The notes: generated by a model from the sequence alone, not told the origin. A stretch of DNA of 47,443 bases from Bdellovibrionales bacterium (GCA_005793345.1 SXSU01000023.1:1-47443); one strand, 5' to 3'. Positions 16,531 to 25,625 are shown, counted from the stretch's first letter. Translations and numbers: made by a program.

Positions 16531-18054
16531 ATGAGTTTATTAAGTAGTGAAGATATAGCGCTTTTATCTGATTTGACATATTTAAATAAACTTCCAGGTT
16601 TTCTCTTTGAAAAAGTAATTACTCTTTTTTCTGTTAAAAAATTTTCTATTGGCGAAATAATTTTAAATCAAAACCAAACAAATTCAATTCTATATATTCT
16701 TAAAAGTGGAAAATTGGATATTCTTGTAGATAATGAGCGCATAACTCATATTGAGACTCCAGGTGAACCAGTTGGTGATATAAGCGCAATCCTAGGAAGA
16801 ACAGTAACTGCTTCAATTGTGGCCGCAACAGATGTTGAACTTATTTTTCTTGATCTCGAGTCTTTAGCAGATACTCGAATTGAATATACAAAATTTATTC
16901 AAAAATTTAAAGAAGCCTATATTGATATTTTAGTAGAGCGAATTATAAGAATAAATGAAAAGGCAAAATTATTAGGAGAAGTTTCGCGTAAATTATCAAT
17001 TGTTCAAGAGCAATTAAGAATGACAAAGCTTGAATATGAAAATCAACTTAAATCAAATCAGATGTCATTAAAGAAAAAATCTGTATTGTTTTGTGATGCA
17101 ATTCAAAAGGATCAAGCTCTTGCAAAATTAGCGTTTGGTGGTACTGGTGTAGAAGTTAAAGTTGCAAACACTGAAAACGAATTTGATAAACTAATAAATA
17201 ATAGTAATTTTGATCTTCTATTTTGTGAAATGAGTTTAGCAGATAATCTATTAAATAAAGAAATTAAAGCAGAACAAGTAATTAGTTCAAAATCAACAAA
17301 AAATAAAACATTTTCAAATCAAATTGATAAAACAGTTTTAATGGTAAGACCGACTGGGGATTCATACTTTGGCGATTTGAAAAAATATATTAATATTCCG
17401 AATGTAATTACTATTGCTCATAGAAATAGAAATTCGACAATTAAAAATATTGTAACCTCTGTTAATAAAATATTATATCATGATTTATTTGGTCTTGAAA
17501 AATATTTAATGTGGGGAGTAGAGGTAAATTCAGAATATGTTGTTGATAGTGACAATCGGCATGTTGTGAATTCGAATATGGTTAAATATTTTAAACAAAT
17601 GGGAGTAAGAACCAGCATACTTGATCGAGTATACTCTGTTGCAGAAGAGATGTTGATGAATGCAATTTACGATGCTCCAGTTGATAAGAATGGAAAACCA
17701 ATTTTTAATCATTTACCCCGTACTCAAAAAATAACTCTTGAAGAGAAAATGCGTCCTACTTTACGATATGCTACAGATGGCTTATCAATAGCATTTTCTG
17801 TTGAAGATCCATTTGGTTGTATAAAAAGAGAAACAATTCTTAAATATTTACACGATTGTTCCCAAGGAAAAATTCAAATGGATGTTAAAGAAAAAGCTGG
17901 AGCTGGACGGGGACTTTATCAAATGGTTATGCTTTCAGATGATATAATATTTAATATTGAACATGATGTAAAAACAGAAGTAATTTCAGTTATACAACTA
18001 GAGTTAGAACGAGATTCAGAAAAATTTCCAAGAATCAGTTATTTCTATAAATAA
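16531..18054 (+). CDS. Cyclic-nucleotide-binding, receiver-like and HATPase multidomain protein
   Basis: A 507-residue cytoplasmic protein. Residues about 20-130 form a cNMP-binding beta-barrel (ILNQNQTNSILYILKSGKLDILVD, then GEPVGDISAIL...TASIVAAT). A coiled-coil linker spans about 140-180. Residues about 185-310 look like a degenerate receiver (VLFCDA, FDLLFCEMSLADN, then TVLMVRP). The C-terminus, about 370-490, carries HATPase features: EEMLMNAIYDAP as an N-box and KAGAGRGLYQM as a G-box, as in GHKL/anti-sigma kinases. No phosphorylatable His region is evident, so it may act as a serine kinase or a switch. The ribosome binding site AGAAAGGAG is strong. It is probably co-transcribed with the MBL gene. 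Confidence 0.65.
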   Translation: MSLLSSEDIALLSDLTYLNKLPGFLFEKVITLFSVKKFSIGEIILNQNQTNSILYILKSGKLDILVDNERITHIETPGEPVGDISAILGRTVTASIVAATDVELIFLDLESLADTRIEYTKFIQKFKEAYIDILVERIIRINEKAKLLGEVSRKLSIVQEQLRMTKLEYENQLKSNQMSLKKKSVLFCDAIQKDQALAKLAFGGTGVEVKVANTENEFDKLINNSNFDLLFCEMSLADNLLNKEIKAEQVISSKSTKNKTFSNQIDKTVLMVRPTGDSYFGDLKKYINIPNVITIAHRNRNSTIKNIVTSVNKILYHDLFGLEKYLMWGVEVNSEYVVDSDNRHVVNSNMVKYFKQMGVRTSILDRVYSVAEEMLMNAIYDAPVDKNGKPIFNHLPRTQKITLEEKMRPTLRYATDGLSIAFSVEDPFGCIKRETILKYLHDCSQGKIQMDVKEKAGAGRGLYQMVMLSDDIIFNIEHDVKTEVISVIQLELERDSEKFPRISYFYK

Positions 18055-18060
18055 CTGATT

Positions 18061-18128
18061 ATGATTAAGTCTGATCGCTTCGCGATTATGTGAGACATAA
18101 TCCTTCGCCATTATTTTGTTGTTTGATT
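18061..18128. repeat. Dispersed structured repeat, copy A
   Basis: This copy begins seven bases after the stop of the cNMP-binding gene. The core 18061-18102 contains GATTAAGTCT ... AGACATAATC arms around an ATCGC-TTC-GCGAT hairpin. It then has a CATTATTTTGTTGTTTGATT tail similar to copies B and C, but lacks the second GC-rich hairpin and outer pairing. It also lies downstream of the convergent PBP gene. Confidence 0.75.
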
Positions 18129-18149
18129 GAAGAAATGTTATATTACTCC

Positions 18150-20504
18150 TTATTTTTGAAAAATTAATTCTGTATCTAAAAAGGGTTTATTATCTTTTGG
18201 TAAGATATCTTTATCTCTTAAATCATCTTCAGTTATTACTTTCTTTTCGACTTGATCTTGATTCCAATTAAAATCATTGGGTTCAAGTGTATTTTTTTTT
18301 GTATTTGAAGTTACTGCATTCATATATGTAAGCCATATTGGTACAGCACCATTTGCCCCAGTTAATCCAGTAGAAGTATTGTCATCATAACCTGTCCAAA
18401 CCAAAGTTAAAGTCTCTGGAGTAAAGCCAATAAACCAAGTGTCTTTATTGTCATTTGTAGTTCCAGTTTTACCAGCGGTTGGAATTATAAAACCTGATTT
18501 TGAAATTTGTTGAGCGGTGCCTGTTCTAGCTGTTTCTTTTAAAATTCCAACAAGTACCTGTATGGCCGCCAAATCTTTAAAATCAGATTCTTCAGATTGG
18601 TAATTCCAAAGAATAGATTTATTTTTATCTTGAACTTGAATTAATGTCGTAAACTTTTTCATATGCCCAAGGCGTGCGATATTTAAGTAAATTTGCGCCA
18701 TGTTTTTAGGATTTATACCAAATGATCCTAAACTTAAAGAGGGTACTTTTGGAAGATCAGTATCAATACCGAGTTCTTTCGCGGTATCAATAACTTTTTC
18801 GATTCCCAAATCAATCGCCAATTTCGCAGTTGGTAAGTTTAAACTTTCTTTGAGAGCATAAAACAAAGGTATGTCACCTAAAGATGTTTTTGAATAATTT
18901 AAAGGCTGCCATTTTTGATTCCGTTCTTTATAGACAAAGGGGGTATCGTGTACGACGCTGAGTGGATCATAGTCGTTCATTAGTGCTGTTAAATAGACAA
19001 GTGGTTTAAATGTGGAACCCACTTGTCTTTGTGAGCTTATTGCTCGATTAAACTGAGAAGCTTTAAAGGATCTGCCACCTATTAAAGAATTTACATAGGC
19101 ACTATTTACATCAATAGAAATTAATAAACTTTCTAGTTTTTTATTTTTTGTTAATAGATTTTTTTGAATAGTCTTATTATTTGCTTCCAAAAATTCCAAG
19201 TGAGTTTGAATTGAGTTTTGAGCTTCTTTTTGTGAATCAAGGTTTACAGTGGTATAAATTGAAAGCCCTTCCAGATTATCATATCCGTAGTCTTTAAGTT
19301 GAGATTGTACACCTTGAATAAAATAAGGGATTGAAGTTATGTTTTCTAGAGGTTCTACTTGTGGCAGGGGGGAATTGTCAGCAATATTAAATTCGTTTTC
19401 TGAGATGAAATTATTTTCACTCATTTTTTGTAATACCAAGTGACGTCGGTCCTTTGATTTTTCTGCTCTTGTAAATGGATTAAATAGTCCAGGGCTATTA
19501 ACGATTGCAGCCATCAGGGAACATTCTTGTAAATTTAACTCGTTAATGTGTTTTGAAAAATAATATTCGCTTGCAGCACCATATCCACGAATTTGATAAG
19601 TACCCCTTTGTCCCATATAAATAACGTTAAGATAAGTTTCTAAGATAAGGTCCTTTTCAAACTTTGTTTCAAGTAAAAGGGCCATAAAGATTTCTTGAAA
19701 TTTACGTTTTAAAGTTTTTTCAGAAGTTAAAAAATAATTTTTAACAAGCTGTTGTGTGATTGTACTTCCTCCTTGGGCTTTTCGTTGGAGAATTATATTT
19801 TTTAGGAAAGCTCTTGCTATGCCAGTTACACTAACCCCTTTATGTTCAAGAAAATGAGAGTCTTCGATTGCCATCACTGCATTTAAACAATGAGTTGGAT
19901 ATGTACTTAGCGTTTGAGGTGAATACAAAATTGGCTCTTCACCTAAATATTGCGCGATAATTTTAGGGGGGAGAAAAAAATCGTCAATAGGTTGAAACTT
20001 GAAATGTGGGTCAGATTCCGATGGAGTTATATCTTTGTTTGAATATATCCCAAGTATAATATTTTCTGAACTATAAATTATTGTATCGATATGTTGCTTT
20101 TCAAAATGTGGGTGAAATAATTGGGGCCAGTGGACAATAAAACATTTTATTGTGGAGATTTCTCCAAATTCACTTATTGTAATATCTTGAGTGGAAGTAA
20201 ATTTAAGGCAATTTTCCCCTTCACCGAATAAAAAGTCTTCAGGCATTAGTGGGTTATCAAAAGTTCTGGATCTAAATGTTGAAACACTTTTTTTAATCAA
20301 CTCAGCATCAAAGAGATCGCCCTTTTTAAAATGGGGTGAATTACCATAGAAGATTGTAGGATCTAGTAGTCTTTTATTTTGAATTTTTTCTTGAAGTTCA
20401 TTATTGAAAAAATAAAGTAAAAAAATAAAAGTTACTGCTCCTATCAACGTGATGCTTCCAAAAATTAATAAAGTTGTAACAATAAAACCTTTTTTGTTTC
20501 TCAT
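18150..20504 (-). CDS. Bifunctional penicillin-binding protein, PBP1B-like (class A)
   Basis: About 784 residues from the ATG at 20504; a TTG 12 codons upstream (20540) is possible but overlaps less plausibly. One N-terminal membrane anchor is followed by a UB2H-like segment (about 40-110), which favours PBP1B over PBP1A. The GT51 glycosyltransferase domain shows MAIEDSHFLEHKGVS (catalytic Glu near 214), GGSTITQQLVKNYFL and RKFQEIFMALLLE. The transpeptidase domain shows SxxK as GSTFK (near 495), ESLN, and AGKTGTTND (near 680). All catalytic motifs are intact. It polymerises and crosslinks peptidoglycan in the periplasm. It diverges from the DUF507 operon with only 40 bases between starts. Confidence 0.9.
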   Translation of the reverse strand: MRNKKGFIVTTLLIFGSITLIGAVTFIFLLYFFNNELQEKIQNKRLLDPTIFYGNSPHFKKGDLFDAELIKKSVSTFRSRTFDNPLMPEDFLFGEGENCLKFTSTQDITISEFGEISTIKCFIVHWPQLFHPHFEKQHIDTIIYSSENIILGIYSNKDITPSESDPHFKFQPIDDFFLPPKIIAQYLGEEPILYSPQTLSTYPTHCLNAVMAIEDSHFLEHKGVSVTGIARAFLKNIILQRKAQGGSTITQQLVKNYFLTSEKTLKRKFQEIFMALLLETKFEKDLILETYLNVIYMGQRGTYQIRGYGAASEYYFSKHINELNLQECSLMAAIVNSPGLFNPFTRAEKSKDRRHLVLQKMSENNFISENEFNIADNSPLPQVEPLENITSIPYFIQGVQSQLKDYGYDNLEGLSIYTTVNLDSQKEAQNSIQTHLEFLEANNKTIQKNLLTKNKKLESLLISIDVNSAYVNSLIGGRSFKASQFNRAISSQRQVGSTFKPLVYLTALMNDYDPLSVVHDTPFVYKERNQKWQPLNYSKTSLGDIPLFYALKESLNLPTAKLAIDLGIEKVIDTAKELGIDTDLPKVPSLSLGSFGINPKNMAQIYLNIARLGHMKKFTTLIQVQDKNKSILWNYQSEESDFKDLAAIQVLVGILKETARTGTAQQISKSGFIIPTAGKTGTTNDNKDTWFIGFTPETLTLVWTGYDDNTSTGLTGANGAVPIWLTYMNAVTSNTKKNTLEPNDFNWNQDQVEKKVITEDDLRDKDILPKDNKPFLDTELIFQK

Positions 20505-20544
20505 ATGCTTGACTTTACGCTCTGACACTCGTTTAGTCAAAGAT

Positions 20545-20823
20545 ATGAAATGGACACAAAATCAAATTAATCATTTAGTAGAAGTTGTATTTAAACATTG
20601 GAAAAAAAATAATATTGCCACTTTCAAAGAAGATGAAAAAAAAGTTTTCGAAAAAGCGGTTAATTTAATAAAAAGTGAGTTTCAAAAAGAAGCTGACTTA
20701 GATAGAGAAGTGAATCAAAAGTTAGATGAGCTTGAGAGGACACATGCTGGTGAGTTTCAGCGTCACAAAATGTTTCCAATGCTTAAGGTAAAAATGGCTA
20801 AAGAGAAAAAGGTGATATTATGA
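20545..20823 (+). CDS. DUF507 family protein, first copy
   Basis: A 92-residue small charged protein from the ATG at 20545 (MKWTQNQINHLVEVVFKHW). An earlier ATG at 20449 would lie inside the divergent PBP gene and adds non-family sequence. Helical, with the DUF507 layout: N-terminal helix, FKEDEKKVFEKAVNLI, then a DLDREVNQKLDELER segment. Function is unknown for the family. Its stop overlaps the second DUF507 start (ATGA), so the two are translated as a pair. Confidence 0.7.
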   Translation: MKWTQNQINHLVEVVFKHWKKNNIATFKEDEKKVFEKAVNLIKSEFQKEADLDREVNQKLDELERTHAGEFQRHKMFPMLKVKMAKEKKVIL

Positions 20824-21095
20824 TTCTTTCTGATGAAAGACAACTGCACTTTGCTCGACTCTTAACAGATAAATTATGGAATGATGATTTAGTTGATTTT
20901 TCTGATGACGATGAAGCCTTACGAGCTGCACGCCGTGCAATAACAGAGTTCGTAAAGGATGATAATGAAATTGACACTAAAGCGAGAGAAAAAGTAGCAA
21001 GTCTAAAACGTGGTGTAATAGAAGGCTCACCTGAGTGGGATATTCTATATAAAAAGTATTATGAAGAGGAGTTAAATCGTCGTGGCAAAAGCTAA
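20820..21095 (+). CDS. DUF507 family protein, second copy
   Basis: A 91-residue protein with the fuller DUF507 signature: MILSDERQLHFARLLTDKLW, an acidic middle, EIDTKAREKVASLKR and the conserved end SPEWDILYKKYYEEELNRRG. It is a diverged paralogue of the preceding gene, not a recent duplicate. It overlaps the preceding gene by 4 bases and the GroES-like gene by 14. DUF507 pairs are a familiar feature of Bdellovibrio-type and other deltaproteobacterial genomes; the role is unknown. Confidence 0.8.
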   Translation: MILSDERQLHFARLLTDKLWNDDLVDFSDDDEALRAARRAITEFVKDDNEIDTKAREKVASLKRGVIEGSPEWDILYKKYYEEELNRRGKS

Positions 21096-21657
21096 AAAAG
21101 TAAAAAAAGTATTAAAAGTTAAAAAAACAAGTACTTCAAAAGTACAAGCTAAAATAAAAGCAAAAGTAACAGCTAAAACTAAAGTAAAGCCAAAAGCTAA
21201 AACAGCGGCCGTTAAAAAAGTGGCGGTAAAAGCTAAGGAATTAAAAAAAATTAAATCATCTACTAATAATAATGCTAATTTAACTAAAACAAGTTTAAAA
21301 ACTAGTTCTGCAACAAATAAAGTTCAAATTTTAAAGGTAACTTCAAAGTCAGCAACAAAAAACAATATTTTACCATTAGCCGATAGAATAGTTGTTCGTG
21401 CTATTAATAATAAAGAAAAAAAGACAGCGGGTGGTTTGTACATACCTGATACAGTTCAAATGGATGTTGATAATAAAGAAGCCATCGTTATTGCTGTAGG
21501 ACGTGGATCTATGGATAAAAAAGGCAGAATAAGACCGATTGATTTAAAAGCAGGAACAAAAATTATTTTTTCAAAATATGCAGGTGACACATTTGAATTA
21601 AATGGCGAAGATCTTTTATTCATAAGAGAAAAAGATATTCTTGGAGTAGTAGAATGA
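21082..21657 (+). CDS. GroES-like co-chaperonin with long lysine-rich N-terminal tail
   Basis: A 191-residue protein. Residues about 96-191 are a complete Hsp10 domain: PLADRIVVRAI, mobile-loop-like KTAGGLYIPDT, EAIVIAVGRG, DLKAGTKIIFSKYAG and LFIREKDILGVVE. In the first 60 residues 24 are Lys, with Ala, Val and Thr filling the rest, like histone H1 or bacterial histone-like tails. The start is GTG at 21082 with GAGGAG upstream, inside the DUF507 frame. No groEL is adjacent, and the usual roughly 95-residue length is doubled. The tail could bind nucleic acid or the membrane; this is inference. The stop overlaps the outer-membrane gene by 4 bases. Confidence 0.8.
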   Translation: MAKAKKVKKVLKVKKTSTSKVQAKIKAKVTAKTKVKPKAKTAAVKKVAVKAKELKKIKSSTNNNANLTKTSLKTSSATNKVQILKVTSKSATKNNILPLADRIVVRAINNKEKKTAGGLYIPDTVQMDVDNKEAIVIAVGRGSMDKKGRIRPIDLKAGTKIIFSKYAGDTFELNGEDLLFIREKDILGVVE

Positions 21658-23108
21658 AGTTAAAAAATGAAGGATTTAAATTTAAAAAAATAATTGCAGC
21701 TTCAATTTCATTTATTGGATTGACTGCAACCTTTAATATTGCACAGGCCTACAATATAGATTGGAAAGGGTCCTATCGTGCCGAGTTTGTTGAGATAGAT
21801 AAACCAACATTAACTTCAGGTTCTCGGAAGAGCTTTTTATTAAATCATTTAACTTTATCTCCTAAAATTATTGCATCCGATGGAGTTAATATAGTTTCAA
21901 GTTTTGAAGTTTTTAATAATGCAAATTTTGCGGCTTCTAAAGTTGGTACAGTATGGGGTTCTGGAGTAAATACCACTCCTGGAACAGCAGGGACAAACTC
22001 CCAAAACTCAAATACAATTTCCAACCAACAACCTGTTGGTGATATACAAATCAGCCAATTGTATCTTAATGTAAATGAAGAATACGGTTCATTAATTTTG
22101 GGACGAGCACCTGTTCATTTTGGGTTAGGGGTAACTCATAATTCTGGAACGAGTCCATTTGCCCATTGGTATGAGACACGCGATACAGTAGGATATAAAT
22201 TTTTAATTGGTAATCTTTTTATTATGCCGTCTATTAGTAAGGTTTACCATTCTGACTTTACCCAAGGTGAAGATATTACTGATGAAACAATTCATTTTGA
22301 ATATAATAATCTTGAAACCGGTAATTTACTTGGTTTGTTTTATGAAACCCGTAAAAGTAATTTTGGAAGCAATGATACTCCAACTGCGACGACAACTTTA
22401 AATGGTACAAAAGAGGCTCCGTTTTCTAGAACTTCATATAACATAATATTTGGTAAGACCTATGAAGATTTTGATTTTAAGTTAGAGGGTGCCTTTCAAT
22501 CGGGATCCACTGGTTTAAGATTAGCAGGCGAAGATGTGCGTTTGAATGGATTTGCTTTAATCACAGAGTTTAATTTTAAAAATGGAACAGATTCCTCATG
22601 GAATATTAAAGTTGGAAATGTGAGTGGTGATAATCCAAATACGGCTAATTATGAAGGTTACATTACTAATAGAAATTATGATGTTGCTTTCTTAATGTTT
22701 AATTACCCTATGGGACAAGTTGATGTTTTAAAATCTGGTTTAGGTCGAGATACTACTAAAGCACAGTCTAAAACAATTGATGAAGATGGAATTTCAAACG
22801 CTTTATTTTTTGCACCAACTTATTCTAAAAAACTAAATACCAATTGGACAATGTTAAACACTATTGCCTGGGCTAAATTAAATAATGCTGATATCAGACC
22901 TACAGTATCGTCACCAGTTGAAACTATTAATAGTCAATTGGGTTATGAGTGGGATTTGACATTTGTTTACAAACCTCATGAAAATATAGAGTGGAAAAAT
23001 GTTGCCGCATTTATGTTTCCAGGAGATGCTTATAAAGCTGGTACGATGAATTTAAAAAAATCTTCGACAGTAATTGGTTTACAATCAACAGCTGCTATTT
23101 CGTTTTAA
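21654..23108 (+). CDS. Outer-membrane beta-barrel protein, porin-like
   Basis: 484 residues with a signal peptide (basic start, hydrophobic core, cleavage probably after AQA near residue 32). The rest is rich in alternating polar and aromatic beta strands and ends in Phe (STAAISF), the usual outer-membrane insertion signal. An Asn/Thr/Gly-rich loop lies around 105-130. No specific family is recognised. It overlaps the GroES-like gene by ATGA and is the last gene of the operon, followed by a strong terminator at 23182. Confidence 0.7.
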   Translation: MKLKNEGFKFKKIIAASISFIGLTATFNIAQAYNIDWKGSYRAEFVEIDKPTLTSGSRKSFLLNHLTLSPKIIASDGVNIVSSFEVFNNANFAASKVGTVWGSGVNTTPGTAGTNSQNSNTISNQQPVGDIQISQLYLNVNEEYGSLILGRAPVHFGLGVTHNSGTSPFAHWYETRDTVGYKFLIGNLFIMPSISKVYHSDFTQGEDITDETIHFEYNNLETGNLLGLFYETRKSNFGSNDTPTATTTLNGTKEAPFSRTSYNIIFGKTYEDFDFKLEGAFQSGSTGLRLAGEDVRLNGFALITEFNFKNGTDSSWNIKVGNVSGDNPNTANYEGYITNRNYDVAFLMFNYPMGQVDVLKSGLGRDTTKAQSKTIDEDGISNALFFAPTYSKKLNTNWTMLNTIAWAKLNNADIRPTVSSPVETINSQLGYEWDLTFVYKPHENIEWKNVAAFMFPGDAYKAGTMNLKKSSTVIGLQSTAAISF

Positions 23109-23181
23109 AAACTACTTGAAACTACTTGTACGGCAAAATTAAATTTCAATAAATAAGACATAAAAATCTTAAATAGCAGTA

Positions 23182-23207
23182 GCCGGATAGAAATATCCGG
23201 CTTTTTT
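23182..23207. terminator. Intrinsic terminator
   Basis: GCCGGATA (23182-23189), loop GAAA, TATCCGGC (23194-23201), then TTTTTT. It is a textbook Rho-independent terminator for the operon ending at 23108. It touches the stop of the convergent glycosyltransferase gene, so it may serve both strands weakly. Confidence 0.93.
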
Positions 23208-24225
23208 ATTTATATCCCATTGAACCTTTGGTTTTGATAAATTTAAAAGAATTTATTATTAATCCCCATAAAATACCAATTCCAAAATATAAAATAGTGC
23301 CAGTGTGGATTGGGACTTGAATAAAAAACTCTTTGGGTGATTTTGAAAAAAGTGAAGTTGAAAATACTAACATGATAAAGCTAAATATAAGTGTTTTAAA
23401 AGCTAAGATGGGATTTTGAAAAAGTAGATTTAACCAGTAAGTTACAAAAGATAAACCAATTAATACAATAACAAAAAATAGACCTTGTTTTTTAAAAACG
23501 TGAAATTCAACAAAACTTGGTCCTCGTTCAAACATTCTTTTTACAAATGATTTGTAAGTTTGTCTTGGTTCCCAATAAACAAAAAATTGAGGATCAAATA
23601 AAATTGGGCACTCAGTAACAATTTTTTCGAGTAAGGCATTATCGTCACTTAACACCATTTTAGAATCAAAAGTTGATGCATATTTTAAAAATATGTCACG
23701 GGGTGCAATCAAAGCTCCTGTACCTGTTAAATTTTTATTAAAATTTTCATTGGTAATAAAATGTTGTGTTTTTTTATTTTCAAAATTTTTTCTAAAAATA
23801 AATTCATGGGTCCTTTTCCAATAAAGTGAGTAGGGTGATGCATTTTCATTGATACTTATATCTCCCATTAGGCAATTTGAAGTTGTAAGTAGCTTTTGAA
23901 TTGTTAAGCCCATATTTGATGGGAGGAGAATTCGGCTATCGATAAAAAATAATAACTTACCAGTAGCAATCTCTGCACCACTTAATCTGGCAATAAATCG
24001 ACCTTGATTTGAATTTAAATTATGAACTTTTATTTTTAATTCAGGAAATTTTTTGGCATTATCTACTAAAAGATCAAAGGTATTATCTGTTGATCCATCA
24101 TTTACAAAAATGATTTCACAAGCTATAGTTGAAATTTTTGCTTCTATAAAGCTTGCAATTAGGCCTTCCAAGTAATTTGCAAAGTTATAGGTTGGTATGA
24201 TGAGGCTAACATTTGGGGTATGCAT
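23206..24225 (-). CDS. Family 2 glycosyltransferase, membrane-anchored
   Basis: 339 residues. The N-terminal GT-A domain begins VSLIIPTYNFANYLEGLI and has the nucleotide-sugar residues VNDGSTDNT near 45 and LLFFIDSR near 95 (a DxD variant, D-S-R). Its acceptor region contains the acidic LSDDNALLEKI. The C-terminal about 90 residues hold two or three membrane segments. It follows the glycosylphosphotransferase gene by two bases on the same strand, so it probably adds a sugar to the lipid-linked intermediate made by that enzyme. Confidence 0.85.
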   Translation of the reverse strand: MHTPNVSLIIPTYNFANYLEGLIASFIEAKISTIACEIIFVNDGSTDNTFDLLVDNAKKFPELKIKVHNLNSNQGRFIARLSGAEIATGKLLFFIDSRILLPSNMGLTIQKLLTTSNCLMGDISINENASPYSLYWKRTHEFIFRKNFENKKTQHFITNENFNKNLTGTGALIAPRDIFLKYASTFDSKMVLSDDNALLEKIVTECPILFDPQFFVYWEPRQTYKSFVKRMFERGPSFVEFHVFKKQGLFFVIVLIGLSFVTYWLNLLFQNPILAFKTLIFSFIMLVFSTSLFSKSPKEFFIQVPIHTGTILYFGIGILWGLIINSFKFIKTKGSMGYK

Positions 24226-24227
24226 TT

Positions 24228-25580
24228 TTAACGACCTTTACCCAAAATAATAACCTTTACTGTTCTAAATAAAATCTTTAAATCTAATATAAATGAATAA
24301 TTTTTTATATAATATAAATCGTATTGTAATTTCTCAATGGAATCTTCAACTGAAGCTCCATAGGGGTAAAGGACTTGTGCCCAACCTGTAATTCCTGGTG
24401 GAACAAGATGACGTAATTGATAATATGGGATTTGCTTTTCAAGCATTTCATTAAATTCAGGTCGTTCTGGCCGAGGTCCAATAAAACTCATTTCACCTTT
24501 AAAAACATTAAAAATTTGTGGAAGTTCATCAATACGAAACAACCGAAGGTATTTTCCAAGCCGAGTGACACGATTGTCATTTTGAGAGGCCCATTGCGCT
24601 CCACCAATTTTTTCTGCATTTATAGTCATTGAGCGAAATTTAAAAATTTGAAAAGTACTCCCATCTTTGCCAGTACGAGTTTGTTTATAAATAACTGGAC
24701 CTTGGCTATCGAGTTTAATTAACAGTGCAGTAATTAAAAGTATGGGCCAAGTTAGCAACAACACAATACTTGATACCATTAGATCAAGAAGTCTTTTAAA
24801 ACGTAAGCTGGATTTGCTAAAAGAAATACTAAAACCATCAATTGATAAAAACCAACGGTCATCAATATAAAAAACAGGTACTTTATAAAAAAACTTTTCA
24901 TAAAATTGAAATAAATCAGTTACGGGTTCACCGCTTAATTTTTTGTGCAGTAAAAGAGTTGAAATTTTTTGATCTAATTTTGAATTGGAAGCTAGTATAA
25001 TTCCGCTCCAAGAATTTTCAAGTTGCGATAATATTTGACTACTATCAGAAAGATTATCGCCAGAGGTTGGATAAACTTTTATTGATCCCAGTTGTACTCC
25101 TGAGGAGCAATCCTTATTGAGACGATCTAATATTTTTGATTCACCAAAAGCAAACCAGTTCCATTTTTGTTTTATGCTTTTTAAATGTTTATAAACAAAA
25201 TACTTATAAAATATTGAAATAAAAATATAGATTGTATTTCCAAATAAAAAGACACCTCGTCCAAGTAATCCACTGATTTCTGTTCGAGATAAATAAACAA
25301 AACCTACACTAATTAGTGAAGATGTCGAAATTGAAATAATTTGTTTAAATATAATGGATTGAAAGTTTTCCTCATTGTGCATATCATATGTACCAAAAAT
25401 ATACAAACAACATAAAGATATGAAGGAAGTTAAATATATAAATAAATGATTAAAAGCCTCAGTAATTGGTGAGGCAAATCGGATAGAGTAGGCCAAAGAA
25501 AGTGAAACCAATAATAGTAATATATCTGTAAAAAAAACTAAAAATTTAATTCTCCGAATACGAACTATTTTTGTATTCAT
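24228..25580 (-). CDS. Polyprenyl glycosylphosphotransferase (WbaP/WcaJ type)
   Basis: A 450-residue initiating enzyme of exopolysaccharide or O-antigen synthesis, transferring a hexose-1-phosphate to undecaprenyl phosphate at the inner membrane. Four to five N-terminal membrane helices are followed by a soluble middle region. The catalytic C-terminus starts RFKRLLDLMVSSIVLLLTWP and contains FQIFKFRSM, RIDELPQIFNVFKGEMSFIG, PRPERPEF and PPGITGWAQV, all standard for the family. The end ILGKGR is also typical. It is first in a two-gene unit with the glycosyltransferase. The sugar is not predictable. Confidence 0.9.
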   Translation of the reverse strand: MNTKIVRIRRIKFLVFFTDILLLLVSLSLAYSIRFASPITEAFNHLFIYLTSFISLCCLYIFGTYDMHNEENFQSIIFKQIISISTSSLISVGFVYLSRTEISGLLGRGVFLFGNTIYIFISIFYKYFVYKHLKSIKQKWNWFAFGESKILDRLNKDCSSGVQLGSIKVYPTSGDNLSDSSQILSQLENSWSGIILASNSKLDQKISTLLLHKKLSGEPVTDLFQFYEKFFYKVPVFYIDDRWFLSIDGFSISFSKSSLRFKRLLDLMVSSIVLLLTWPILLITALLIKLDSQGPVIYKQTRTGKDGSTFQIFKFRSMTINAEKIGGAQWASQNDNRVTRLGKYLRLFRIDELPQIFNVFKGEMSFIGPRPERPEFNEMLEKQIPYYQLRHLVPPGITGWAQVLYPYGASVEDSIEKLQYDLYYIKNYSFILDLKILFRTVKVIILGKGR

Positions 25581-25625
25581 ATTTTACTGGCCTCAGACAT
25601 ATATTCTCTTTAATGCTAAAATTAT

